This document shows positions 44,559-57,434 of a stretch of DNA of 64,000 bases, piece by piece. How positions within the stretch are numbered: position 1 is the first letter of the stretch; every line of letters starts with the position of its first letter. The DNA comes from Nymphaea colorata. Its lineage: Eukaryota; Streptophyta; Magnoliopsida; Nymphaeales; Nymphaeaceae. The DNA lies in NCBI RefSeq assembly GCF_008831285.2, contig NC_045146.1:22089703-22153702 (forward strand), in the 5' to 3' direction. A program made the position numbers and the translations under genes. Under the pieces are notes generated by a model that was not told the origin of the DNA, did not search any database, and worked only from the letters and a program-made list of their open reading frames with translations.

Positions 44559-45342
44559 TATAAAGTGGGAATGTAATCTAAAATGAGGGTATTTGAAAAA
44601 TCATTCGTTTTGGAGTATATCTGAATTATCGAGGAATGATTGGGGGCTCCTTGAAGAAAAGGCGCGCTCTTTTATCAGGCACCGTGGTCTCCTGTACTGA
44701 AGCTCAGAGAGAGAGAGAAAGTGTAGGACTAGGGCTCTGCCGGAGGATTCTTCCTCTTCGTGAAGTTCCGGGATTGCCCCTCCGTCTTCCTCCGTCCGGC
44801 CTGTGGTACACAGGAATCGGCAGACAGGGGGACGAGGGCAACCATGGGTTCTTTCTGCGTAGTGGACTTGGGATGCGTCTGTGAGGCTGGTGGCTGTCTC
44901 CTTGTGGTGGGATGGTTCCTCTCTAAACGGCGTTTAGGGTGATGCTTCTCATCGTTGTGAATGAATTCTCGCGTGGAGGACGGATTTGGGGTGTCGTTTC
45001 GGCTGTTGCTGATGGGTATTTTGCGCTGAATTGGTCTTTTTCATCTCTCTCTCTCAATCGATGCTCGGATCCTTCGTATTGTGTGGAGAAGAGAGATTCT
45101 GGCTTTTTGCTCCGGCGTTGAATGAATTCTGTCGTAGGTTGTTAATTGTGGATAGTTGTGTATAGAATTACGGATGAACAGTAGTAGAGCTTGTGAATTA
45201 GCTGTGGTGGAAAACTAGCGGGAGAAAGTGGAGCTATTTTCCTCCTTTTCTTTCTTTTCTCCCTTGACTTTTGGTGGTCTAGTGGATGTAGAACTCGGGT
45301 ATAGAACTTTGATTTTCGGAAGCGTTCTTTTCCTCTTCTTTT
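44559..45342 (+). promoter_or_regulatory. promoter and long 5' leader of F-box PP2 gene 1
   Basis: A TATA-like box (catataaagtg) is followed from about 44630 by GC-richer DNA with a GA run (44706-44719), consistent with a transcribed leader of several hundred bases. Short open frames in it (for example 44636-44884) have no family resemblance and would be upstream ORFs. Confidence 0.4.
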
Positions 45343-47332
45343 ATGGGTTCGAACATATCGTGCTTCACGGAAGGAGATGGAGGTCCTCGGAGGCCCAGTT
45401 TGGGCGACATCCCCGAGAGCTGCATCGCTTCTGTGTACATGTACATGTGTCCGCCGGAAATCTGCAGACTAGCGAGCTTGAACCGGTCGTTCAGAGGCGC
45501 GGCGTCCGCTGATTTCTTGTGGGAGTCGAAGTTGCCGGCGAATTATCGTTATCTGCTGAAGAAATTGTTCTTGGATGATTTGGGAAGTCGCACAAAGAAG
45601 GAGATTTACGCGGTCCTGTCTCAGCCAAACTCCTTTGATGGCGGCACCAAGGTCTGTCCTTGCTTCTGCTCTCTTCTTCCTTGTCTTGATTCGGCTTCTG
45701 CGGTTACTTAGTTGTATAATTAGGATTTTTTGGGGAATTTTTCCACGATGTTGGTTTCTGTTCGATTTCCTAGATATGGTTTCTCCAATTTTTCTTTTCA
45801 ATTTTAAAATTGGTTTATTTCAATTTTGAGTTAATATTCGGTTGGTCTGCTCAGAAAGTTTGGCTGGAGAAAGCAACAGGTGCTGTGTGCTTGTCTATCT
45901 CTTCAAAGGCGTTGTCAATAACGGGGATTGAGGATCGTAGATACTGGAATTACATTCCTAGCGAGGAATCTAGGTGAGTCTTCAACTTTATTTGCAAAGG
46001 TTAAAACATGTTAAGTAGAGAAAATGCAGTTTCGCTAGATAAATAACTGTAATGTTTTCTTTTAAGAAACCTTTTTATATAAGATTGAGATGGATGCGTT
46101 ATAATTCATGAATAAAGGAAAAACCTCTGTTTTTACTGGATGTTCTTTGTTCGCAAACTCGTGCACAAGATTGAGATGGAAGCGCGGCACCTATAGGTGA
46201 GGAAAGAACCTGTTTGTTATGATTAAAAGTGTTTGGTCTTTGGCAAAACCCACCTCTCTCTGTCTCTCTCTCTCTCTCTCCACGCATACACGCACACGCA
46301 CACGCACACGAATAAAGTCTGCTAACCGATCTGATATACAATCAGACACGGGATGCTAAAGGCACTCTGAATCTGCTATAACAGTTAGTTCCTACCATTG
46401 GATATGAGGACACGGGCAAATGGCTAAAATAATGGGATTTAATTTTTAATAAGATCGGTGAAAGGAAGTATCGAAATTCGAGTTCGTCAAGTGGTCTTAT
46501 GAATGCCTTATTATGGAGCATCTGCTTGTCTGTGAAATGCTTTAAAACCAAAGCAGCAACCAGCCAAGTTTTCTTGTGGTATTATATGATCTCGTTACGG
46601 AGACCTCTAAAAGTAGATATTTTCAAGAATCTTAGAGACTTGTCACGGAGTAGGTGGATTCTGCCCGTCTTATTAACGATTGTGTATTAAATCCTAGACG
46701 GTTCTTTCTGTTCTTCCTATGTGTGCCCAATGTCATCAATTGAGCACTCCAGCACGTCCTCCTATCTGCAATTAAGGTTCAAGACTAATACTGCAAGCTG
46801 TAGCTGCAGTTTAGCATGGCTAAATTTGATCTTATTTGGAACGTCGCCTCACAAAAGGATTCGCTATTACAGGTTCCATGTGGTTGCTTACCTTCAGCAA
46901 ATTTGGTGGTTTGAAGTCCATGGAGAGTTAGACTTCTTATTTCCAGCGGGAACATATAGTCTATACTTCAGACTTCAGCTGGGTCGTCCATCCAAAAAAT
47001 ATGGTTGGCGCCACTGTAACTTTGATCAAGTTCATGGCTGGGATCTCAAGCCCGTGAGGTTCCAGTTCTCTACCTCTGATGGCCAGCATGCCCTGTGCCA
47101 GCGCTTTCTTGAAGAGCCAGAAAGTACTCGAATTGCAGCATGTGGTGGATCCCAGATACGCGGGAACTGGATGGATCATCACGTGGGTGACTTTGTCATA
47201 GGGAACTCCGATTTGCCCACAAAGATCAAGTTCTCAATGATACAGATAGATTGCACCCACACGAAGGGAGGTCTTTGTCTTGATTCTGTACTAATAATTC
47301 CAACGGAGTTAGCCAGGAGGAAGGTCTGTTAG
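45343..47332 (+). CDS. F-box protein PP2-A13-like, copy 1
   Basis: Exons 45343-45651, 45855-45973 and 46873-47332 join in frame (phases 0 and 2) and give 295 aa, close to Arabidopsis PP2-A13. Residues about 20-65 form the F-box (DIPESCIASVYMYM, PPEICRLASLNRSFRGAA, DFLWESKLP), which docks to SKP1 in SCF ubiquitin ligases. From about 104 the PP2/Nictaba-like lectin domain follows: [92 protein letters not shown]. The protein probably targets glycosylated substrates for degradation. Introns are 203 and 899 bp. A downstream paralogue (53073) has the same exon lengths. No lesion seen. Confidence 0.93.
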
Positions 47333-48078
47333 TTCTCGGTGCTAGTAACTCCAACGTTGGTTGAGAGGAAGAGCAAGGTCTTTTGTTTCTCTGGAAGCCG
47401 AAGTGCAATTTCATGGTTGTTTTTCTGCTGGAATCGCGAAAACAAAGGCTGCAAAGAGCTGTATATTACAGGTCGAGTTTGTGGATTCGTGTAGCACCCT
47501 TTGTAAATGTTTGCGTGCTTGGTGTATGTAGAGTAGATCTGCAGATCTGCTGATATGTAAATGTTTCTGCAATGGAATTTGTTGCATCGCGTATTTCTTC
47601 TTCTTCTTGTTCAAGTTCTTCTTTTTCTTCATTCGTTTCCCTTGTACATAGTCAGATTGTGAGCGGGAAAAAGAAAAAATAGCATATTAATGCTCCCTGG
47701 AGATGAAACTTCTGAGCTCCTTCCACCCCCTAGCTTATTGAGTACAACCAGCTTCCTGCTTCTACCTGAAGTGGGCTTTTGTCCTTAGAAAGCATGAGGA
47801 AAACCAAATAATTATAAGCATTTTGGAAAAAAAAAAAAAGTGATCGAACTTTTATTCATATTTAATGAGACACGTTGCACCACTGAATCAGCCAATAAAC
47901 AATTGGAATCCGCAATGTAAACTGATTCACACAGCATTGGCTGTAACAAACTCAACTTTGTCTTATTTTGAATGTATATAGATTATCAGGTTCAAAGCAG
48001 TTCCAGATTGCAACTCGGACCAGGCTCTTTGGCACCTGACTGTTACCGAATGCAGCCAACCTGACCAGTCGATCCCGG
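47333..48078. other. 3' flank of F-box PP2 gene 1
   Basis: Probable 3' UTR to about 47600, then AT-rich DNA. No gene. Confidence 0.5.
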
Positions 48079-48362
48079 CTCGACTTGAGATAAAATTGTG
48101 CTGTTCTGAGGTTGTTTGGCAGTAGGAACACCATGTGAATGATTTATGCAGATTCATGGAGCACGAGAACATGTGTTCCATGAATCTGCCCCAATCTTTA
48201 GGTCAGATTCGTGGAACATTGCTCGACTTGAGATAAAATTGTGCTGTTCCGAGGTTGTTTGGCAGTAGGAACGCCATGTGAATGATTTATGCAGATTCAT
48301 GGAGCACGAGAACATGTGTTCCATGAATCTGCCCCAATCTTTAGGTCAGATTCGTGCAACAT
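48079..48362 (+). repeat. 142-bp tandem duplication with internal hairpins
   Basis: Two head-to-tail copies (48079-48220 and 48221-48362) differ at only a few positions. Each holds a perfect 13-bp inverted repeat, gcagattcatgga and tccatgaatctgc (48148-48160 and 48177-48189 in copy 1), extendable through G-T pairs to an 18-bp stem with a 6-base loop. A third arm (cagattcgtggaac, 48204-48217) can pair with the middle arm as an alternative. Probably transposon-derived. Confidence 0.85.
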
Positions 48363-51300
48363 TCACATAATGTTCCTAATGTTGAACGACTCCTAAACTA
48401 ACTCCTATTTCTACCATTACCAAGATTTTGGTTTTATGTTGAAAGAACTAAGCTAATCCTTATGGAGTTTCTAAAGTCAGAACATTCCAAAATCAGAAGG
48501 AAGCATTCAACTTCAGGCCTCCAAAGAAGTGACTTTTAAGAAATAGACCTTCGATGTGAGTCTTTAAATTAATGCCCTCTTAACTTAGATCTCTGGCTCT
48601 GCTGCTGGATGTAACATTGAGAGAACGACCCTTTGGTTTTTCTGCAATGGCGAAAGTAATGGCCTGCGTGTTGATCTGTGATGCACCGTGAACTTATACG
48701 TCAAGATAACACCACATCTAGTACAGTGGTACAGCATTCCTGCCAACCATGATTGGAAGTTTGCTGGAAGGAATGGTCTGTGTGGGTTCTACAAGCCTGT
48801 AACAGCTTGGCTCCATTACAATGTGTCGAAATCACACAATGCTTTTACCATCCCTGTAATTGCTAATTATTGCTTCATATTTCACGGAGTTCATTAATAA
48901 GATGAGGATCTACCTTGGAAAGATTAACCAACCAAGTTTGTATTCACTTGATCTGTGGAGTCTTTAATTGATTGCCGAATTGCTTATGGATGCCTCAGTT
49001 CTCAGCACACCAAAAATCCCCTCCATATTTCTCAGAATTCTTCGCTGTCCCTTTCAGCCAACCCTGAAGAAATTGACTAGGAATTTTTTGGCTTTTCCTT
49101 TCTTAGATCTTTTCAGTTTGTTGCATGCTTGAAAATGAGCTTTTTTTTCTTGAATTCTTTTTGTGGTGATCACTGTTTGGCAATTAGCACCAAGTATCTG
49201 TTTGAGCACCAAGTATCTGTTTGGATGTATCCGACCTCAAATTTTTCTTCATTTCAGATATTTTTCTTACTGGGAAGGACTCATCTAAAATAAATCAATA
49301 AAATAATCACAGAAGCAGATACGCCAAGTCGAACAATATCTTGTAAACATCCTGGTTTCCTTAAAACATTTGCAGAAACCACAAAAGAACATAATTGCCA
49401 AAAAAGGTTTTTTCAAGGTAAAGCATCCCGTAATTTGTTTTCCTCTGGTGCTACAGATTAAAACTTTAATTTTTATTAGATTTATCCCTTTCCCATGGCG
49501 CTATCAAATCATCCATGTCACCTCGAGTATGTGAAGAAAAACCAAGAATGCCAAGATCTACTGCAGTTCGAGAGAAACGACGAAGTAACTTGAAAAAAAG
49601 GCAGGAACTAGATTCCTATCCTTTGATCTACTAGACTGAACCCTGTATTTTAGAGTTCAGAGAAAGGCCTGGTCCTTCTTGTGCTTAAACTATGCAAGCA
49701 ATTACATGTGAATGCTTGAATTCACTTGTCAAAATGGTCTCTGTGTCACATATTGCAAGATGTAGCTTCGCCAAATCATATTATCTCGGCAAGGTTGCCA
49801 CCAAGATGAAGTTTTCGGTGAAGGCCTGCAAATATAAGTAAACACTGATGAGATTTCTTCTTCGCCTGCTACATAGATAGTTTCATAACACGTTCATTCA
49901 TAGCTAGATTTAATTGAGTTTCATGAGAGAAAGAAATAAAAAAAATTAACATAGTTCATGACCACTTTTCTCCGATCTAGTAGGTCTAAACATATCGAGA
50001 GTCAGATCAGATGCAAATATAGCACAAGAAAAAGTCGCATACTTCCATGTACAGCATCCTATTTATTTGCATCAATATATTTAGTCCAAGCCTCAACATT
50101 TCACAAACTCACTCCCTACAAGTGGATGAAAGATTTGCAATGCAACGAGTTTCAGCCGATCTTTTCTGGTTGAATGTATTCAGAAGGAGGCATATGCGGG
50201 TTAACGGATGAAATTTAAAGATCTAGATCCGTAATCTTCTTGATAAAATGGGAGCAAGTCATTTTTATAGTGAGTTGTTACGAGTACTTTGGGTCAAGTG
50301 TGATTGCTGGGATAACTCGTCCATAAATATCAGAAGAATCAATCATGGTCACAAAAATCTTGGATAGATAGCTTCAATAATATTAACAGTGCATGAAACG
50401 TACGGACTTTCAGGATTTTCTGTCCACCCCAAGGGGGTAGGAATTAGAAACTAGAACTTTTTCTTCCAGATTAACCAACTAGAAACAAAGATCCCAAGAA
50501 ATTTTAATTACTTGCCCCGGAGAAGGTTACAAGTTTTTACCTGCACCTCGCTAGGGGACAGAAGTAAAAAAGCTTTACATGGAAATATCATGAAAAATTT
50601 TCAATTTGGACCCTATAGGAATTTTAGAATTGTCCGTCACAAAAGTTTTTCAAAGATTTGCTTTATTGGTTCAAACAAGTTTTCAATTTTAGATTTTTTT
50701 CGCAGATTATATATATATAAGAAAATTGAATGGCGACTCTAACTTTTTAAAGTCACTCAGCCATCTAACCAGGGCCATCTGATCCATCAGCCATTCAAAT
50801 ATCCATCAGAAGCTTTAGGAATCTCATATACAATGGTTCTGAACTGTTCAATCCGCCTCTCTAAGAACAAAAAAAACCCTCTGCGAGGTGGAGTTGAACC
50901 TAAGGTTCTAATTAGGTCTACATAGGTCAACAATGCAGGGTAGCTGAGATTCATTTGCTTTGGCCTAGACTGATGGGCGTCTACCCAACCCTAGCCTACT
51001 TACAAGTTACCAGGAGAAGAAAGGTAGTTGAGAGGACCCTAACCTCCTTCCTTGCATAGATCAGGGAACCTTGTTGTCATGCAGCTTTCAGACTAGCCCA
51101 GGTCAGTTCAGATTACAAGGCACCAACATGCTTGAAAATTATTGAACTCGCTTAGGCTAAAACTGATTACAGGCAGGCCGGGCTGGGCCAGAAGGTGTTT
51201 TGGGTAGGCCTAACTGGGCTCAGTTTAAGCATATCATTGTTAATCAGGCTGGCCCATATGCAGGCTCTTTTTCTTCTTTGGGTCCACCCAGAACCCAAGT

Positions 51301-52700
51301 CAGCTACTCAGAAGCCCAATCACCTGCTCGTTTCAACTTTGGACAAATTGGTTCTGTCCTCGTTTGCTTCGGCGGCTAATACAGGCCCGTGTTCTACCAT
51401 GCGAGTAGAGGGGCAGTTTCGTAGTTTAAAAAAAACAAAAATTAGATATTTCAATATTTTGTTAAAAAGTAAATTCGCTTTTATTAATCACAAGATTTTA
51501 TCCAATTTCACTTTTATCCTTATAAACAAGGGCCTTCTGGTTTACCATCGAGGTTTTTTTTTTATTTATTTACTATTTTCAATCTCTAACACACTGTTTC
51601 GTGTCACATGCCTAACATAGAACCTGCTTTATATGCTGTACTGAAATGAAAGGATATTTCTAACAAATTAAGATAATCAAATTTAATCCTAACACTTACA
51701 TCAATGTTTTGTCTAATTATAGAATTAGCCTGATGTACAATTATCATATCCTTTCATAAGGAGGAGCAAAGGACCTTGACACCTCATTATGTAATTTATT
51801 GTGAAGGGTGTCAAGCTGAATAATTCTTTTACCCTGTCGTTTTTACTGCCTGAGCTTTTTCATGAATTGTTCTTACTCGTAGTCGACTTCACCCTCATTT
51901 TTTAGGAAAATCCTGTTTAGAGTTTTTTGTAATATTATATCGAGTATTAGATTTCAAACGTGATAAGGATTTAGCTTTCGATATAGGTGACTAGTAGCGG
52001 AGCTATTATGTGACTGGCGCAAGCCACTGACCACGCCAACCCTTGAAACCTTTATTGTAGCTGAGCTGGACCTACTCGTGGTGCCCACACTAGACCTCGG
52101 TCAGTGCTATGTAAGCACCGGAAAAAGAAACCAGTTAGTATCCAGTAGCCAAAATTTTTTGTACATGCATCTAATAGTAGTTATTCAGTAAGAATTTAAC
52201 ATGGTTCTAGTTCACCAAAAAATTATTGGAGTGCATGAACTGTTTGAAATCAAATTCTATAAAGAAATGTATTTATGTCATCAAAAAGTTGCTATGTACT
52301 CAATTGTGCCCTCCGTTGTAGCCAGTGCTGCTAATATAGGTCCTTATGAAGGCTGATAGTTTTGTGTTTTAGATTCTTTTTCATTTTTTTAAATTAATTT
52401 CAAATATTTAAAACTTAGACTGTCCTTTGTGGGAAAGGAATTTTACATGAAAAAAGGTGATGAGAAAACTATGTCAGATTCAAAGTCTCAGGCTTTGGTT
52501 TTTTCTAATTTTTTTGGGGCCCGATGGAATTCAATATCGGTGTTTATTTTTAAAGGACATGAGATTGTGTTTGTTTCACCATGGATTTTATATTCTCAAA
52601 TCTATGGATTGAAGATCAGACCAGCTTTTCATCCGATCTTAACGTTATTGTTTCAAATGAACGTTAATAATAAAGCATCCGATACTTTGGAAAAGAAAAG
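48363..52700. other. intergenic region between the F-box PP2 genes
   Basis: No coding frame was accepted. The stretch at 51080-51320 is GC-richer, with mirrored gggctgggcc-type patches, and looks transposon-derived. A short direct repeat (gagcaccaagtatctgttt) lies at about 49187-49220. Confidence 0.5.
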
Positions 52701-53072
52701 GTGACCTTTGAAGGATGTTCGTTACTTTTGTTACTCTGGAAAAGTTTCATGGAATTGAATGAAAGAAGGCGAACTTGTCTGTTCCGTTCCCCGATTCTTT
52801 ACTGGAATTTCCCGCATTATCTTGTAAGAAAAGTAAGGCTTCCTCGTACCCCAGATTTGGAGAAGAGAGGACCGTCATCGCGAGGCAAGAAGAAAGAAGA
52901 GGAACTATTGCTGGTGATCAGGTTATGGCGGTGAAAGGCGAAAGAGGGTTTGGGGCTTCCTGAGGGAAGAAGAAGAAGAAACGAACCGGTAGTGCTTCTT
53001 CTCCTTCTTCGGGTTGTTGTGCCTCGTGGTCGGCGTCTTATTGATAATTGGGTTTGAGGGTGGAATTGGTTA
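52701..53072 (+). promoter_or_regulatory. probable 5' leader of F-box PP2 gene 2
   Basis: GC content rises from about 52760 and a GA-rich stretch (gaagaagaagaagaaac near 52967) precedes the start codon, as in the leader of copy 1. The exact transcript start is unknown. Confidence 0.35.
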
Positions 53073-56000
53073 ATGGGTGCGAACCTGACGAGCCTGACGG
53101 ACGGCAACGGAGACTCACTGAAGCCGGGACTGAGGGACATCCCGGAGAGCTGCGTCGCCGCCGTGTTCATGTACCTTAGCCCTCCGGAGATCTGCAAGCT
53201 CGCCCGCCTCAATCGATCCTTCCGCAACGCCGCCTCCGCCGACTTCGTCTGGGAGTCGAAGCTTCCTGCCAACTACCGCTTCCTCCTGGCCAAGCTCTTC
53301 CCCGACCCCCTCGACTCTCTCAGCAAGAAGGAGATCTTCGCCGTCCTCAGCCGCCCCCACCCTTTTGACGCCGGCAGCAAGGTCCACTTCATACCCTTTC
53401 TCTTTTTACGTCGCCCGTCCTTGAACTTACATGAGATTATGGTGATTTTAGTGATAGATTTTGAGTTTCAAGTCTGAATTTTTGTGTGTTATTTATTAAA
53501 TTAGTCTTAGTTATGCTGCTGAATTCTCCGCCGAACTTATGCTTTTGGATTCTGAATTAGTCGGATCGTGAAAATCAGTTCAATAGAAACATACTATTGA
53601 TTATTCTCGTTCAGAATTGACAGGCGCTGAATGTTCTTTACTTCTTTTGGTTCCTATCATTGACAGGCGGCATTGTTCTTTACTCCTGTGTAGCACCTGT
53701 AGGATAGAAAAACCGGATGACTGGGCTGCAATCTTTGATGATCGAGGCTTCATGTTCCACATATGCAAATGCGTCTTTGGTTGAATGGTTCTTTAGGATT
53801 TGTGTGTGGAAGGATATCCATGCAGAACAAGTTTGAACATTTCCTCTCTTTTTTTTCTTTTTTTCTTTTTTTTTTTAACACCAACTATATCTCACACATT
53901 AAGGTGCTTTTAAGTATTCCCGAGCAAACACCTACGGATTCATAAACCAGAGTACTGCACTAATCTGCAGTTTTCTAGCAAAAGAGCCTTATGGATTTGA
54001 AGATGAACATGAAAAAGCAGAGCACTGACAAGCTGAAGTTGCTCCGGTATTTACTGGAAGAATAATTGATCATTCTAGGCTGATCATATTGGACTTGTAG
54101 GTCAGATCTCCACTAGGCTCTTCAAGGTTCTAATTAAAAAATTTAGTTGTTCTTGGGACATCTCCAAAATGTCCCTCTCTTCATAATGCTGCTTTTGAGA
54201 ATTAAGATCACCCAGCTTTTTCCGCCTATTTGCCATGATTGTCGTTCTTAATATGACAATGGAGATGGTTACAGATCTGCTTCTCAAGGTACTTGGTATT
54301 TCACCTCCTTGCTGCATCAGCCCAAGGAAGTTCTCGTATTATTCAGCAGCATAACCAATTGTTCTCGTCTATCTTTTGTTGGCAGTTATTCTAGTTCCTG
54401 CTCAATGTTTCAATCAGTGTAGTAGTCAGAAGCACTTGAAGAATATTCCAAAGCTATCAAACTGTGTTCAAGATAATGTTCCTCACAAACTCATTTCGAA
54501 TGATCTGTGGTTTTCATCTTATGGAATAAGCTGGTTGATGTTCCCAATTCTTTTCTTCTACATGAAACTAATAGCACACCATGCCTGTGCAACTTAAATT
54601 GTGTATGCTGCTTAGTGCTTAGTGAGGTTGGTTTCTGAATTGGCTATTTATGTATGGTCACAAATCAGTCGTCAATTGTGAACCTTTATTTGGCTGATCA
54701 TCGTGCTGGCCACTGCTGACGTTCCATGGCTTCTCTGGGTTAATCATTAGTTTAGTTTCTCTTATGTTATTGAGCTCAAGTGCATCATTGATGTTATCAC
54801 AAGAATCTAACTTCACATTGGCCTATGATATGTGTGTGCTTCACTTTGGCGGCTTGACCAAATGGATGATTACAATTAGCATGTAGGTTAATGTTGTTGC
54901 AACTTGCAAACCGAGATGCTAACCTTTTGTTGATCTTTTACTAACTCCAAAATTAATAACCTGACCTTCAGGAAGTATGGTTGGAGAAGACCACAGGTGC
55001 TGTCTGCTTGGCAGTTTCTTCTAAAGCTATGTCAATAACAGGAATTGATGACCGCAGATATTGGAATTTTATACTCACTGATGAATCCAGGTAGTAACCC
55101 ATTGTTACCAAAACGTTGTTATTGAATTGCAAGAATGCACAGTGGAACCGTTTCTTTCAAACGGAAAAGGAAATGAATCACACTCACACAAAATATGCCT
55201 TTTTTACTAATAGCTGTTTCCTTTCACTGTGAATCTCTGATGCCTGAACACAGACTTAAGATCATGGAAATTTTATGTCATTGATGACTAACATAAAAGA
55301 AAAAGAGGTCTGAACTTGTGAACTTTGAGATTACATTCCATTCCAGTTTAAATTATTCTACATGGTTTGTGTTTAACAAGTGAGGAAAATGTTTCTCCGA
55401 AAGCCTTCAGGGTGGACAGCCTAACATTCTGAAGCATAAGCTAGTAGTTTTTTCTTCATGTGTTATACCGATAATTGTTTGTCACCAAACTTTGATGGAA
55501 AAACAGCCTTCTGGTAAAGGTAGTTCCATACTAAGCAGTAAGCATAATTACCAATCAACTTTGTATAAAAGTGTCCAGTTTGATATGTTCAGAAATCCAT
55601 CAGGTATAAGTTCGTTTCTTCTCTGTGGGAAGTGATTCTTCTAGGATTTCAGTTTTCTGTGCTTGTGCACAAGAGGTGACAGTGTCCTATTTGCTCAAAT
55701 AGTTTGTATTTTACTGGATACAACTTTATTGTTTGGGCATGCTTCCTAACATTTACACCAATATTGATACTCAGAATACTGCACATCAGCCAGTTAATGT
55801 GATTTTGAGGCCCAAGTATTAGGATATAGCTGAGCAGTTATAGAATATGAAAAAAATTGTGGTCAAGTGCGAGACTCCGATCTAAACGAAAAGCTTATTT
55901 GTGCACGTATGATTTTCCATGCATTTAATGCCAGTTTGGTGCTTGAAGAAATTGCAGATCATTCACTTCATGTCATTATGAGGTACAGTAGTTACTAGGA

Positions 56001-57434
56001 AAGGCGTCACAGAATGTGTAAATGTGTTCAAAGTGGAATCCAAACTAAACTGGAAGTTGTGCTCACACTATGATATGCTACCCTCAGTTAACACCTGTTC
56101 AGAACGAGTTTGAACTCCACAGAGGTCTTGGATGCATACATTTGTTATGCTATTCACAATTACGTGATTTATCAACCATGTCTTCAAGCTGAATGAAAAG
56201 TACAATCTAAAGTCTAAACTTGTCCAAGCCTAGTTGTAGTTTGAAGTTTTGAACTCTAGCACAAGCTTTCATGCAGTAACAGCTGCACGCTAGATGCAAT
56301 TTGATTTGTTGTCTAGAGCCCTAATGTCAAAGCTGCCAACCTTACCCCCAAAATTTGTTTCACAACATTGTTCACAATTTGCAATGCTATATTGGTCACA
56401 ATCAATTTAATTCAAATATTCAGCCTGTCAGAAGTGTGGCTTCTTATGCCAATAGGAAATTATACTCTTCCAATAAACAATATGGACAAATGCAGCCTAC
56501 TGTATTCACTATGTGTCTGTGACTCTGTAGGCAAGTGTGTGTTTTGCTTTTGAAAGAATAATGGGAGATCTAAATGGCACGTGCACTTCCCTTTTTGATC
56601 TTGATCATTCTTAGGTGGTAAAGTTGAACTAGTGACAAGGATTTCTCCAATTTAGCTAAACGATACTTGGTGATTATGAATGTTACTAAGGCCAAGGCAT
56701 ACCACCATTAGAATATGCCATGTTCCAAACAACCACGTCATCTAACGATATGTCATAAATGCTTCTGCTGCGCACTTGCGGCTGTAAACTCTCTGTCTCT
56801 GTCTCTGTCTCTGTCTCTGTCTCTGTCTCTCTCTTGCCCTTTGGGTGCTGCATATCTAGGTGCAATAATCATCATAACAGTTATGTTGGTGGTGCATGTG
56901 TCTTGTGTTGCCAAGTGTGTTAGATGATCAAGCAATATTTCCAACTGTATGTTATATGGAATGCTTGCTTTCAGGTTCCATGCAATTGCATATTTGCAGC
57001 AGATTTGGTGGTTTGAAGTAGATGGCGAGTTTGAGTTCCAATTCCCAGCTGGAACATACAGCCTTTTCTTCAGGCTTCAGTTAGGAAAGCCCACAAAGAG
57101 ACTGGGCCGGCGAGTCTGTAACTTTGATCATGTCCATGGATGGGATCTAAAACCTGTGCGCTTCCAGGTGTCCACATCTGATAGCCAACATGCATCATGC
57201 CAGTGCTTTTTAGAAGATCCTGAAAAGAATGGGAATGAGGGGATCACAAAGCACATACGAGGTAGCTGGATGAATTATCATGTGGGTGACTTTGTGGTCA
57301 GTTCTTCCAACATTCCCACCAAGATTAAATTTTCAATGACCCAGATTGATTGTACTCACTCTAAAGGTGGTCTCTGCGTGGATTGTGTGTTGATATATCC
57401 AAGTAATTTTACTGAGAAGGGAAAATATTTCTAG
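53073..57434 (+). CDS. F-box protein PP2-A13-like, copy 2
   Basis: Exons 53073-53381, 54972-55090 and 56975-57434 have exactly the lengths of copy 1 (309, 119, 460) and again give 295 aa. The F-box reads [20 protein letters not shown] and [13 protein letters not shown]; the PP2/Nictaba domain reads [66 protein letters not shown] and [15 protein letters not shown]. The role should match copy 1: substrate adaptor in an SCF ligase with a lectin-like domain. The first exon is much more GC-rich (third positions mostly C or G) than in copy 1. Introns are larger (1,590 and 1,884 bp). A (CTCTGT)n run lies in intron 2. No lesion seen. Confidence 0.93.
56791..56835 (+). repeat. CTCTGT hexanucleotide repeat
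   Basis: About seven units of ctctgt in intron 2 of F-box PP2 gene 2, bordered by plain CT dinucleotides. Confidence 0.9.

Noticed and set aside
48010-48035. tcggaccaggct, identical to the first part of miR166
   Set aside because: The match ends after 12 bases and no star-strand partner or precursor hairpin lies nearby.
50880-50920. aggttcaactcc on the minus strand, like a tRNA/SINE B box
   Set aside because: No A box, no cloverleaf and no SINE tail are present.
52817-53272. 151-codon minus-strand open frame over exon 1 of the second F-box PP2 gene
   Set aside because: It is an antisense shadow caused by high GC at third positions of the real exon.
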